A stretch of 64,000 nucleotides of DNA, taken from Styela clava. Taxonomy: Eukaryota; Chordata; Ascidiacea; Stolidobranchia; Styelidae. Position numbers and translations under genes: made by a program. The notes beneath the pieces were generated by a model. It saw only the letters and a program-made list of their open reading frames with translations, did not search any database and was not told the DNA's origin. The stretch spans positions 20,630,001 through 20,694,000 of the forward strand of contig NC_135260.1 of NCBI RefSeq assembly GCF_964204865.1, given 5' to 3'. Every line of letters begins with the position of its first letter. Positions within the stretch are counted from its first letter, which is position 1. Shown piece after piece: positions 23,059 to 35,294 of the stretch.

Positions 23059-26000
23059 ATGGCTTTCACACCTAAAATTGAGATCAATGCGGACAAGACA
23101 GCAGTAAATGTGTTGTGGGATCCCACTCATACCAGCAGGTATGTAGATATAAATGAATTGAGGAATATGTCACGAACAGAAAATCGATCCAAGAAAGCGT
23201 GTTTTTCAAGTTTATGCATGTTGGTATCGGTTGTCGGTTATCTAATTTTGTGAGAAAGATTTGCATGTACGTACGTATGTGGATATGTTTGTTTATTTAT
23301 CCCAATGATGTAATATCATCTTCATAATAAATAAGCATGGAAACACAGGTTTGATGTATTTACGAGGCTTCGTTGGCCGCAATACAGTTGCGTGATATGC
23401 AACTTTCAAATGTGTCAAAATAACAATTCATGACTGCCACTAGAACTAGCGTATATTTTACTATTAGTACGCAGCAGTTAGAAGTGTAAGCTCGACAAAA
23501 GCTGTAAATTTGGTCCAGCGACATTTAAATTATTAACCGTAGTTTTCTTTTTGAGAAGAGAAACATTGCATGGTATCGAACATTTCGTAAAATTCAAATT
23601 GGGCGTCTTCACACCAACTGACGATACTTACCCTCACGGTGACGTGTATAGTATTTAATTTTTTAAGAAATGTTCCAAAAGCAATGTCATGTCCACAAAA
23701 ATGCCAACAGCTACAGAGACTATAAGGCAGTGGTTTCCGATCGGGAGCCCGTGGCCCACCAAGGGGGCCCGGAGAGCAGTTGGAGGGGGGCCACTAGCCA
23801 GGCGCAAAACTGATTTTTCTTTAACCAGTAAACTCCCCGTTTTTCCTAGTTTCATTGATAAGGTTATTTCACAGGGTGTTTTTTTTCCTTAGTTGAGCAT
23901 GGATTGTTTGAACATAATGGGATTTGGAATCTACTAATCAAAGTAACACTATGAATACCACTGTAATGATAAAGGGAGGTCATGTGTGCTTAAATGCCTT
24001 CGGAAAGGGGTGATGAGATATAAAATGTTGTGAATCACTACTATAAGGAATCACACTGCAAAATTGGGAGTTAAGTACACGAAAGCTCACGTCCAACCGA
24101 GTCTGACGACTAAAAACTTTTTATTAGAGGACAAGGTCAAAAGAACATTGCCCGTTATAATATATATATAGAGAGAGATATGTTCAATAAAATAGCACAG
24201 TGACCCAACATTTCGTCGATGGGACAATACTAGTTTGCTGCAACCGCAACTACATGCAAATGATGCGAATCGATCTTAAGTATTATGTCTTATCGAACAA
24301 TTGCACTTTTTCATACATATCCCTCTTGCTTATAGATGCAATGTCAAGTGGCTACGGTTTCACTGTCGATGCAAACGATGTGTTCCTGAATTTTCTGGAA
24401 TGTTCCCACTTGATAAGGATGAATTTGACGACGAACTATATTTAACAAGCGCTCAAGGGAAAGGCGAGTTGGAAATAATTAATTAACTCTAGTTTCTACT
24501 TTTTGATGAACAGGTCGAAGCAGAAATCCTATCGGCTGATCATGAGCGATATGATTTATTCGTATAGACATAGGGAATGTGAAAACATTGTCAAACGTGC
24601 CGAAATTGTATTTTGCGGCGAGGCGTTAATGGTCGAGAAATCAAACGTATAGATTCGAACCGGTACTATTTGTTGACAGTTCAAAGTCTCACGGGCGAGG
24701 TTTATCCGTGTAATGTAATCTCATTATACCGTTTTTTTTTTTGGGGCCTTGGTGAATCTAGGTCATATGACGATTTACCCTTAGCTCTGTTTGTATAATT
24801 TCAAACTCTGTTTTGCTGAATTGCAAAGTCTGTTCGGCACTATTGTTGGTTTGTGGTAGATGAATAATATTTGCGCATGTTTCGCAACGTGCACCACTTG
24901 TCGACTAGCTCAGAGATGGCCAACACGTCGATCGCGATCGGCCGGTCGATCGCCTTGTCTCGAGTAGTCGATGGCGTCTGATGTTTAGTGAATTTCACAA
25001 CATACATCAAAAATTGCCTTGAACCAGTTCCATGCAGGTAGAAAATTGTAAATTAGGAAGTTTCAGCAGTCATTTAACATTTATGGTTTGGGCATATTGA
25101 TTTTTCACTGTTCCTATAATACATGGATACTTAGCGAGTTTTTTTGAGGGATTTTTAAAACTTATGACTAAAATTTAAAAAGGTCTCAAATCTGAATTGT
25201 ATGATTTGAATAAATCTTGAATATCATGATGATACATTTACTCCTGGTACAATTACATAATCATATTAACAAATGAAATGGGACATTAGGAATACAAATT
25301 TTTGTGACAATTTCATTAAGAATGTGCCCAAAGAATATTTTGTATGCGTGTGTGCAGTGCAGCTATCTGCATATTCAGTACTCATACGTTTTTGGACACG
25401 TCAGTGTACATAACGATCGTTTCAATATTATGTAGTTGTTCTTGTTGACATTCTTCTTAGTCACCATAAAATCGCTTTTCTCTTCGAATACTGGACCAAT
25501 TGTTTTAGAATTTCAGTCGATCGCGAACTATTTTGACGATTTTAGTTGATCGCGGTCGAAAGCAGGTTGGCAACCCCTCATCTAGCTCATTGTTTCCCAA
25601 CCTCAGAGGACCGGTAAAATCTGACATAATGATTTCGCGGACCAGCAACAACATATCAAATTTATTGACACGAAGCATGAAAAAATGGTGAATGGTAAGT
25701 GACCAAGTCATTTTTTTCTCGGCTTTGTGGAAGCCGTCAACACTTTTTTGAATAATGGGACATTCTTTGTTCGAAAGTACTTCGATGCTTGGCGTACGGT
25801 GCAAAAAATTGGGAATACTCCATGCTTAATATTTTTGCTTAAAAAACATTTATTATGTTGTCAAGTATGATATACTTATGTAACTGACTGTATTTACTTT
25901 TATGGAGGGGTGGTTAAAAGTTTCAGGTCTTTGAAACTCGCAGGATTCAACAAAGCGATTTCGCGATGATTGGGAATCTGAAAAACGATTACTCGACGCC

Positions 26001-29000
26001 AAGGCGTCGCCGGGAAATTAATACCACATATCAAACGCGCGATATAACGGCGGAGAGAAATCGCCCAATAAAGCAAGGCAGCGTAGCGGTTGCGCCCACA
26101 GAAAAACAAAGAAACGATAAAAGCGTCTGCCCAGCGGTTGAACCACTGGTCTAGCTTAGTGCCGAACCTTGCCCAGAACCACGTTTTAGTGACAATCGAA
26201 AGTGAGTTTTGCTGAAATTTGATTGGCTACCTGCGCTATTCAACGAAAGTACTTCACAGAGGCGTACTTATAAGGTGTGATGACGGGAGTTGACAATCAA
26301 AACGAAAGGAAAACATCAAAATACTAATATATATGTGAATGTGATATTCCTCTATTTCACTAATGATTTTGTATCAGTATATATGGCCATAACTTTTAAG
26401 TACGTTTTTGTATTTTTCCTTCTCGTTTTATCAATTTGAGTTAGATGTCATTTTGGTCAATATATTCAAGGGTTTAGAAGAAAATCCAGGCTATATCATT
26501 AAATGAATATGTTGTTAACAGATGGCGTTTTGCATGTGCAAATCGACAAAGAGGTTATGGAAAATCACGAGACAGCTATACCTTTTGAATGGCTGAAGGA
26601 AAACTGCAACTGTGATTCGTGTCTAAAAGCCGACATTGCTCGGAGCAACTTCAACTTTGCAAACCCTGCAACCACTTCTGTTCCAAGAGTTTGTTATGAC
26701 TCTCTACAATCTCAAGAGGGAAAGTTTGAGTAGGCGAAAAATTAAATTTGAATGGCACAATAATTGTATTGCGATTCTATTTCGACTTAATTGTTCATTT
26801 TAGATGCCTTAAGCAAATTGTTGACGTTGGTTTCTGCGTGATAGAAAATGTCACGAGGGAGAGTCTAACAGTGCTCAAGGTGAGAATTTGGTGTGAATTC
26901 AATCATAGAATATCCTTAATGTGCAATACTTTTAAATTGCGTGCGCATAAGCACGCTTTGCTAGTTTCTATTCACTTTGGGAAGGATTAGGACTTTGGGA
27001 ACTTCGGTTAGGATTAGGACCATACATCCAATTCTCCATACTGTCCTAGTTATATGTTGGCGAAAACGGGAGTTGACAAGAGCAAATTAACCAACCATTT
27101 CAGCATCATTTAGACACGCAAAGTATGCTTAGAAATTTTCATCGAACGAAAATAAACGTTTTAGGTTTTTTCGTCATCATTCTAGCATATGCAGTAAAAT
27201 CGGTAATATATTGTTGTACTTATATATATATATATATATATAGGACTTATTCAAAAATCTAAAAATTTCTGTTTGTAGGTTGGCGAAATGTTTGGTTATA
27301 TTCGATCGACTCTGTACGAAAAAGTAAGTGCAGTTGAGAAAGAATCTCGTTTTCAATATTGAGTTGTTGTAGTTGCGATTGTACAATTGCGAATTTGTTA
27401 TTTATTTTTGTTATAAATCAATGATACAATCGCCGGCGTCAATGGATTGCTATGGTTCCAAAAGCAAATACAAATTGTGACGATAATCTGAGTAAGTACA
27501 CAAAGTAGACGATCAAACTTGGCCATCCCCTAAAAGAAATTTAATTGAAATAGAAGGGGTGTGATGCTCGACGATCAGCGTGTGTTAAGGATGTTGTGAG
27601 CGTAAATATCTGCTATTTTTATTTAGTTTTTCCAATACCATATTAAAAACTTTGCAGTATTTGGATACAACAGCGCAAAATAGGATTCGGAAATGAATAT
27701 ACATACAAGTCAGCCGTAAAGCTCAGAAATCGATTTAGGCACATATCCCGACCTCTGGAACCATTAATACGATGATGCAATTTGCTTACTGTTTCGTTTT
27801 TATTTAGTTCTTTGATGTCAAGTATGAGCCGGATCCTTATAACTCGGCATATACCAGTTTGGGACTTCCCTACCATCAAGATTTACCGTACTATGAAGCA
27901 ATGCCGGGAGTCCAACTTCTTCATGCTCTTGAGTAAGATTTCCGAGTAGGCCTACAACATTTTCATCACGATACTATTTCCCTAATTTAATAATTTCATT
28001 TAAAAATTATCAGATGCGAAATTGGACAAAAAATTATTGTAGTAACATGAAATTTTGTAATCTTTATAAAAACTTAATACGCAACTACGCATGTTTTATA
28101 TATCTATTGATCTGCCCTTGTATTCGCCATGTAGCCACATACATACATACATACTTGCGCGATTGACGGCACTCCCGAAGTATGTGCATCAAGATGGCGC
28201 ACAACCTGAACCCTAATCTGGTACACATACTATGTTCAGGTTGTGCGCCATCTTTGTGCACATACTGAGCTCCCGATTGACTTAGAATGTGAATTTTGAT
28301 ATCGAATAATAATTCCAAATGGTGCCTTGTTTCACATTTACAGAATACAACAATTATCCTTATTTTATATTTCCTAAGCTGCTTTTTACTTCCAAAATAA
28401 TTTCCAGTAGTTGAAACCAGATGTCTGTGTGATGCATTAAAAGACATTTGAAGTACATATACAGCTACGAGAATTTGCCAGCTTCCGGGTTTTTATTAAC
28501 TTCTGAGCCGATACTTTGAGCAACATTTTTAAATAAATTTCTATCGTATTTGATAGCGATGAATATAACTATATATATATAAGAGATAAGATACGCAAAT
28601 TTTCGAGCATAATGTAAGTTCTATTAGGAGTGGATGAAGAGATATACTATGGCGAGAATTGCTCTTCTATTTTTGGTACAGACCCATATATACAGATAAA
28701 AGTTTCAACCGACTTTTCGTCCACACTGAAAAAAAAATATATATACATATGTTCCGTGTGTGCACTAGCATTTAGAACTTTACGTAACTATGTTCAGATT
28801 CGACGATTCAATCAAAGGTGGTGAATCACAGCTGGTAGATTTATTTCACGTGGCGGATATATTAAAAAAGGAATCTCCCGAAAACTTCAAAGTGCTATGT
28901 ACAGTTCCTGGTACGTTTCAAACAAAGGATTTGAACCGCCCCAACCCAGCTTGGTACGAGCATACAAGGACGCATATTGAAGTTGATTACTTTGGAAACG

Positions 29001-32000
29001 TAAGTCAAGTCTAAGCTTTGTTGAACTGAGGCTAGCACTTGCAGTCGTGGGCAATTTTGTCAAATTCATCCAATTCAGAATATTGCTGTAGAACGGCTTT
29101 GAACGGTGTATTCCAAAACAGGGGCCGAATATTTAGTATTAATCAAATCTGAATGCTTAATAACATTAGAAATAGGCTGACTTCCACATGCCGCAATCGC
29201 GTACAATTTGAATTGTCTCGGATAAACTCGGTCATTTTCATTCATCCAGGAGATCGCGCCTCTTCGTCCTGTCAGAACATGGTAATAGGTAACCTTTTTT
29301 CATATATATATGCATGCTTCTGTGATAGCGCTAATTTGGGTCGTTTTTTCGTAGTTTTGGTGCAAATTATTATTTTGATACATATACACAAAAGCTCGGC
29401 GGTATGGCGCACCGTGCCAACGTTAGAAATACGCACCTCCGATTACCCTGTGCGGGTTCAATTATCCCGTGGAGGACAATTTTGCGCGAGGTGGAAAGTT
29501 GGAACCGCGGAGTGGTTCAGGTGAACGTAGTAGGTCGGTTTGGGGTTCCTCCACCATCAAGTCCATGCATCCAAAACAAATAACTGACCAACTAATTCTA
29601 TGCCCGATATGGACTGCTACCGATAACCCCACGAGAGGCCGTGGTACACCATATGAACAAGCTATCTTAACGACCTCCCTTGTGATAAATATGAAATACA
29701 ATCTACAATATTGAAACCGAACTTGCTTGTTTCAGACTGTATGAACAAGCTATCTTAACGACCTCCCCTGTGATAAATATGAAATACAATCTACAATATT
29801 GAAACCGAACTTGCTTGTTTCAGACTGTATGAACAAGCTATCTTAACGACCTCCCCTGTGATAAATATGAAATACAATATACAATATTGAAACCGAACTT
29901 GCTTGTTTCAGACTGTGGCAATCTACTGGAACCCGGGAGTGGAAGGAGCGTTAAGAGTTCGATTCGAAGATGAAGAGAGATACTTCAAAGCGTACGTGCA
30001 TTTCTTGAGAATATTACGGAGAAAGGAATTAGAGGTATAAATGAAATCTATCCATGCTATAATCTTACTAAATCTTATTTTTGACATAATATTCATGCCA
30101 TCTTTGGCGGGCTTATAAATAGATCAAGATCCCATAATTAGTGATAACGTGTTACAGTAAGGGCGCATTGGTGGGTGTGAGTAAAGTAAGTAAAGGTTAA
30201 TTAATACGCATTGGAACACCCAGTTTTGTCACCTAAACTTCTTCGAACATAAAGCACGATAGCGAGGCGACTTTGGCCAGTATATTCACCCCGACAAGAC
30301 ATTATATCAGCAACATAAGACTCTAATCAGGGATGGCCATTTCCGAATACTAAACTATTCCGAATACATTCTAAAATAATGTTTTCGAATCTGGACTTCC
30401 GAATACATTCTAAAATCGAAAATAACACATTTTTGTTTTAGTTTATTAAAACCCAGTAAATTAGGTAATGAGCTTTAATAGAAATATCAGAATAAAACCA
30501 CAAACCAACAGTATATGTACACAAAGTAATTGATAGTTTATAGCTATCAATAAAAAATAATAGCAACTTGTGGCACAGTCAGTTTATTAAAATTATTCAC
30601 TTAGTACAAATGACCATATGAAAAGATAGACAAGGAGTTGTCTGACGCTTCCTATCATTGGTACCATGATAATACGATAATAGTCAAGTCTATTGACAAA
30701 AATACTACTTGTATTCAGATAATTGTGTATATTTTCTGAGAGTAATAAAATTTATTGGCAATACAGGCAACTGAAACAAGCAACAACAATCGAAAATTCA
30801 TTATGCCCTTAAAAATTCTAATATTTAAGCCTAGAGTATTCTACTACCTACCAGTATATTTGTATATTAATTTATGTGAACCATATTGTTATTATGTGTA
30901 ACATATTGTCGCCTGCAACACCCATCGCGATTCCTCGCTCGTTAAAAAGCCGTCTTTTTCAGCGTATAATGATCATCCTGTCACGTAAAATATTCAATCC
31001 ATGACAACTACGAGATTCTATAATATTTTTAGATATTAATTTAATGTGTCCAACGTAACTCGCGGTTGCTTCTTCTTACGTCAAAAAAAACATTACTATT
31101 CGGTGAACGGCGATCTGTGACCTAAAAGTACGAGACAAACTGCCTGATGTATTTAATTTTAATACGTATTTTTGCAATCTTTCCAACTCGTTATCGCCGT
31201 TAGAAAAATCTCAAATAATGATATAAAATTCTCTTAAATTGTAGAGTATAAATCATTTCATATAATGAATATACATATAAAGTTTAGCAGTAAATTAAAA
31301 ATAGATATTCATCGCCGCGATTATGCCACCTGTTAAAAGAGTCGACTTTTACAACAAATAATATGACAACGAATGTATATTTTTCTGTTGTGCAAAGTGA
31401 TGAATTCGTGACCGACACGGGCATATTGGACACGTAGTGGACATAACGATCGTTTCAATATTATGTTGTTGTTGTTCTTTGACACGTTTTTAAAAAGTCG
31501 CTTTTCTCTTCGAATACTGGACCAATTGCTTTGAAATTTTCAGTGGTTAAAGATAAAAATTTTCTCCAGAAGGCTATTACTTTTTTTTTCGCTATGACGT
31601 CATCAAAATTATGTGACTCTACGTGTCCATATATTTGAGCATAGCTCTCTTGTTTAAAATGTCTTGCTTTATTAATTTAATTGTCTTCAATTTAACCTGC
31701 GGTTGCGTCGACAAAATAAAATCCTTACCACTCCTATATACCATTGCAATCCGCGGTCATAAAAATAAAAACGTGTGGTAAATTGCCGATTAAATAATGT
31801 TTTGATCCGTATTTTGCGAATTCGGCAAATATTTAGATGTACTTGTTAACAGTGACTCCGCTCAATCGAAATGCTGCGAACCTGATTATTTCTAATAAAA
31901 CCGTTCGAAAAATCCATAAATCTGCTGTTACTCAGAGTAAAATTCATTTCATCACAATAAAATTGATTGAATATACTTTGGATTAATTATATTATATACA

Positions 32001-33178
32001 TCCTCACAGCCCGAAAAAAGTCACGCTCCAAACCTTGTATCATGTTAACACGAAAATATTCGACGGCAATTTGAAGTAATGGATAATCAGGCAAATCCCG
32101 CCCTCAATTCGTGACGATATATTTCTAAACGCTGACCAAACATAATGTGTGCCAGAGGCACACGTAATTTTACGATTTTCACTGCCTAGAAAAGCGTTTT
32201 TTAAATTTTCGCGGGCCTCAATAAAACTTATATTGTTTGCGGTTTTATTTTCAGTATTTTAAATTGCTGCTTTTCAATCAAAAAGTTGCGTCTTTAGAAA
32301 CTCGCCGCCGATGAACGTATTTACCAGTTCACAATTCCGTGCGCGTACAAAAATGAAATAATTGTCATCGTTATCGTGGAACAAATTTGTGGAAAATTTT
32401 CGTTTTAGAGAAAATAACACAAACGTAAAGGCGTTTACGGCCTAAATAACACGGTACGCTGATGAGTGATGAAAACAATCACGCGCAAGTTTCTATCGAG
32501 AATGTTTTCATTCAACGGAAACGTCGTGAAAGCGGCGTCGAAAATGTGTGACGTCACACAAATATCCGATATTCTTATGAACGCTAATTCCGATATTCGA
32601 ATTGGCCATCCCTGACTCTAATATTACTTTGGAATATGAGAATATGATGGCTTTTCAATAAAAGACTATAAACGTTTGATTCGATATATAGTTTTGCTTC
32701 CGAATGAAGCCTGGAGACTTGATAATCTTCAACAACAGAAGAATGGCCCATGCTCGTAAGGAATATAATACGAAAGAAGGAAAACGTCATTTACAGGTGA
32801 CTGAGTTTGGGGGCATATATAGTGTCCAATCACAAACTTGTGAAGCAACTAGGATAATTTTGTTGGATTGTTCACCAGCATCTAGTGATATAACACACTA
32901 ACGCAGAACTCCCCTATCACTATCCATTGCATGTTATCTCAATGTTTTATTTTAAAAGAGGGCAAAAACAGTATATATTTTCAATGGTTTGTCACTAGAT
33001 TTTAAACTTGAATTTCATCAAACATTAGCCCTCAAAATAGTATTCTTAAATTTGACATCTACCTTACCAGGGTTGTTATATTAATCTTGATGACATGAAG
33101 AGCACTTATATGGTGCTGGCACACAAGCTTGGAAAAAAGGTTGTTCCACCCAAAGTCGGAAATCGGTGCTGGTACTAA
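23059..33178 (+). CDS. BBOX1-like: gamma-butyrobetaine/trimethyllysine dioxygenase family protein, ten exons
   Basis: Exons: 23059-23138, 24336-24457, 26522-26729, 26804-26879, 27279-27323, 27808-27932, 28798-28999, 29912-30034, 32692-32796, 33071-33178. They total 397 aa (human BBOX1 387). The N-terminal domain has WLRFHCRCKRC (Cys 37, 39, 42) and His 83, matching the Cys3-His zinc site of BBOX1. The dioxygenase domain has PYHQDLPYYEAMPGVQLLH (iron ligands His 200 and Asp 202), the distal His 347 in NNRRMAHARKEY, and Arg 359 for 2-oxoglutarate. Family members hydroxylate carnitine precursors using Fe(II), oxygen and 2-oxoglutarate. The tail GCYINLDDM is closer to TMLHE, while GVQLLH is closer to BBOX1, so substrate is open. 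All junctions are GT-AG except exon 2, which reads CAAG/GGAAAG where GT is expected. Introns hold three hAT elements, a SINE-like repeat and an 88-bp triplication. Confidence 0.8.
24911..25579. mobile_element. hAT-like element in the dioxygenase gene intron
   Basis: The left end is CAGAGATGGCCAACACG and the right end GGTTGGCAACCCCTC. The subterminal parts hold CGATCGCGATCGGCCGGTCG and GTTGATCGCGGTCG. Flanking octamers are GACTAGCT and ATCTAGCT (6 of 8 alike). Internally (about 25394-25519) it contains a segment of the GGACACGTAG/CGATCGTTTC family. Confidence 0.6.
25588..26148. mobile_element. second hAT-like element abutting the first
   Basis: Ends CATTGTTTCCCAACC and CGGTTGAACCACTG form short inverted repeats. 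Flanking octamers ATCTAGCT (25580-25587) and GTCTAGCT (26149-26156) agree at 7 of 8 positions. It begins exactly at the target duplication of the preceding element, so both used the same CTAGCT site. Confidence 0.65.
28168..28274. mobile_element. palindromic hairpin MITE, copy 4
   Basis: CACTCCCGAAGTATGTGCAT then CAAGATGGCGCACAACCTGA, followed by the inverse arm. The octamer CGATTGAC flanks it on both sides (right end partly decayed). It lies in an intron of the dioxygenase gene. Confidence 0.75.
29395..29652. repeat. tRNA-like SINE candidate
   Basis: The 5' part has a TGGCGCACCGTGCCAACG stretch like an A box and GGGTTCAATTATCC like a B box, about 55 bp apart. A long tail follows with CACCATCAAGTCCATGCAT. 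A second copy at about 37040-37290 shares both the 5' part (GGTGCAACATGCTAAGCGTT) and the tail (CATCATCAAGTCCAAGCAT). This is the layout of a tRNA-derived SINE. The 60-90 residue open frames here are chance. Confidence 0.5.
29653..29916. repeat. three 88-bp tandem repeats spanning a 3' splice site
   Basis: Units start at 29653, 29741 and 29829 with ATGAACAAGCTATCTTAACG and end with TTGCTTGTTTCAGACTGT. Only two or three base changes separate them. Each unit contains the polypyrimidine tract and the TTTCAG acceptor of the next dioxygenase exon plus its first bases ACTG. The exon used here begins at 29912, in the last unit. Confidence 0.95.
30328..32614. mobile_element. 2.3-kb hAT-like non-autonomous element, perfect TSD
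   Basis: The ends are CAGGGATGGCCATTTCCGAA and ATTCGAATTGGCCATCCCTG, inverted over about 20 bp. The octamer ACTCTAAT flanks both sides exactly (30320-30327 and 32615-32622). There is no transposase frame. Inside lies a full GGACACGTAG-family element (about 31425-31658), and the outer parts match 54725-55660 in reverse orientation. It sits in the intron before the distal-histidine exon of the dioxygenase gene. Confidence 0.85.
31425..31658. mobile_element. GGACACGTAG-family element, nested copy
   Basis: It runs from TTGGACACGTAGTGGACATA to CATAGCTCTCTTGTTT. A short inverted pair, GGACACGTAG near the start and CTACGTGTCC about 30 bp before the end, frames it. Matching copies are at 54121-54371 and 60120-60370; partial ones lie at about 25394-25519, 53187-53357 and 54552-54729. 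Confidence 0.8.
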
Positions 33179-33588
33179 TGAAACTGTGTCCATCATCCTT
33201 TAACTTTTGAAATTCATTGTTGTATGTACTTATGTTTTTATGTAATTATTTTTGATCGTCATGATTTTAAGTTGCAATAATGCCAATATGATATATGCCA
33301 AATGTTATTAAATGAGTAAATAAAATTTACGAAAGTATATGACAATTTCTACATTTTGAATGTAACAGATGGATTTCAGAGAGTACATGGGCAATAAGAA
33401 TTTATAATTTGCCTCAACACTGTGATACCATTCTTTATTAGTCTGGTGCTTGAATGATTTTAGCTCAACATCTTAGTATCTTTAACCATACCCCAATTCA
33501 CTCTTCAGACATTCATGTCATGTCGTGCACAGATCAGCAAGTCAGTACTCATTGGCTGGTATAGTAATCAGCTTACAGAAAACAGTCC

Positions 33589-35294
33589 TTACTCAGCATC
33601 GCGCTTTCGTTTTCTATGCCTGATTACCATTTCAGAAGCAGTTAATTTATGGCTAGTTCCCACCTCCCATTTCATATGACTATGAAGACTTTTTTGTCCA
33701 ACTTCAAATAAATTTCGTTCAACTTCATCCAGTTTTTCTTTATGTCTATTACTGTCAAATTTGAATGCATTGGTTGACCAATCCATTATCCTGCGAAATC
33801 TATCAGCAAATGCCTGCATTGAAGAATGAAACCTAATTCAAGATGTATTTGAAACTATCCCCTCAAGATTTTTACAAGGAAGTGATATAGGTGACATGGA
33901 AGCACATCATATTGGGCCCAACTATTGAAATCTCATAGATCCAAACCCTACCCCAGTGCGTGTGAAACAAATTAGGCTGAGCATTAACAAATTGAGAATA
34001 TTTTGATCCCTTTCACAGTTGCTTTACTAAAATCATCTTTCGAGAGGAATATGTGAAACACCTCCTAATGTAACAATAATCCTGTGCCTAAGAAAAGAAC
34101 ATGAATAAGTTACCTGAACTAGACTTCTTGCAACAAACACAGATTCATCTGCATTAAAAACCAGCATTTGTTGTCCCATTGCATAATAATATGGACCGAG
34201 TTTATGTAGATCTACAACTGATGCATCAGCCTATGTTGTTGAATGTAAAGAGAAATAACCAAACAGGGAATGAACAGAGCCACATGCAAAATATGAGGAG
34301 AGAATGCAGCAAAACCAAACATAGCACACACAAGGTTCATAAATTAAATAAAATATTATTTGACAAATTTTTGTGTTTATTAAATGAGGGACCACGACTA
34401 TGGCTGGAAAAGGCTAATAACAGAGAAGTGAACTATAAAAGAAGTGAAAATTGAGCTTCAATAGTTAGCCCGCTAATCAGCTTGTTACCATACCCATATT
34501 CCTATATAAATATTCAATATGAATTGTTGTTTGTACAATATACACATAATACCTTCTGTCTACAAAAATTTCATTAGAATATTAGTTTTCAAAATACCTT
34601 CAGAATTTCTCTATAAACTTCTCTGTAAGGTTTTGTTATTTCTACAGATACAAGTTTTCTTTTAGGATTTGCTCCAAGTGATGATGCAAGCCATAATGGC
34701 AAATCCATCTTTGTACCTGAAGATTAGCTTTGCATTATCAGAATGTGTGAACCAGGAATTATACTACACGGTTTATATAATAATACATGTAGCTAGTGGA
34801 TAGCCAGACAAACTCAATGGTATTTTGTTAAATTTAAATAATGCATTTCACAACATTCGAGCTAGCTGGCATACTCGTAAGAGAATGAACCTTCATAAGT
34901 GATATGCACCAGTGGAAAAAATAGGTTCAACTTAATCTATTAAAATTGGATTAAATGCGAGAGAAATAGGTCCATCCCGAATGACTAACGTAGATAGAGA
35001 TTTATGTAACAGCCTGAACAGTGGCTTCTTAAAAAAAAGTGTGATGAAACTTCATAAAAACAGTCCTGTAATTTAAAATTGGAATTATGTAAAATTTGCA
35101 TACTGCAACAATACATAATATTCAACTGCTGCAATACCTTCGGTTATGTCCTTTTTACCACTTCCTGGATCCAGAAAACCCAAACCAAACACTGGCAAAA
35201 GAAAGCTACATGGAACTTTTTCACTTGACATTAAAATATCATCAATACTAAAATAGTTTTGCTTCAAGCTTCCGCTCGGAGGAGCACAATCCAT
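33589..35294 (-). CDS. GINS3: GINS complex subunit 3 (PSF3)
   Basis: Four minus-strand exons: 35138-35294, 34598-34716, 34114-34230, 33589-33813. Phases agree and give 205 aa (human 216). Recognisable segments in order are NYFSIDDILMSSEKVPC near the N-terminus, MDLPLWLASSLGANPKRKLV in exon 2, VVDLHKLGPYYYAMGQQML in exon 3, and FADRFRRIMDWSTNAF with ERNLFEVGQKSL in exon 4. The tail is basic (RHRKRKRDAE). GINS3 joins SLD5, PSF1 and PSF2 in the GINS tetramer, part of the CMG helicase at replication forks in the nucleus. It converges on the dioxygenase gene, with about 410 bp between their stop codons. No odd features. Confidence 0.92.

Noticed and set aside
23727-23800. CAGTGGTTTCCGATCGGGAGCC with GGGGGCCC blocks as a full hAT element
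   Set aside because: Only one end is convincing; the partner end and target duplication could not be found.
26503-26521. ATG at 26503 as the start of the dioxygenase gene
   Set aside because: A shorter 336-aa model starting here lacks the first half of the zinc domain. Exons 23059-23138 and 24336-24457 supply it in the right phase, and the length then matches the family.
32797-32901. Read-through of the distal-His exon to a stop at 32901
   Set aside because: A CAG/GTGACT donor at 32796 joins in phase to 33071-33178, which gives the GCY..DD C-terminus expected for the family.
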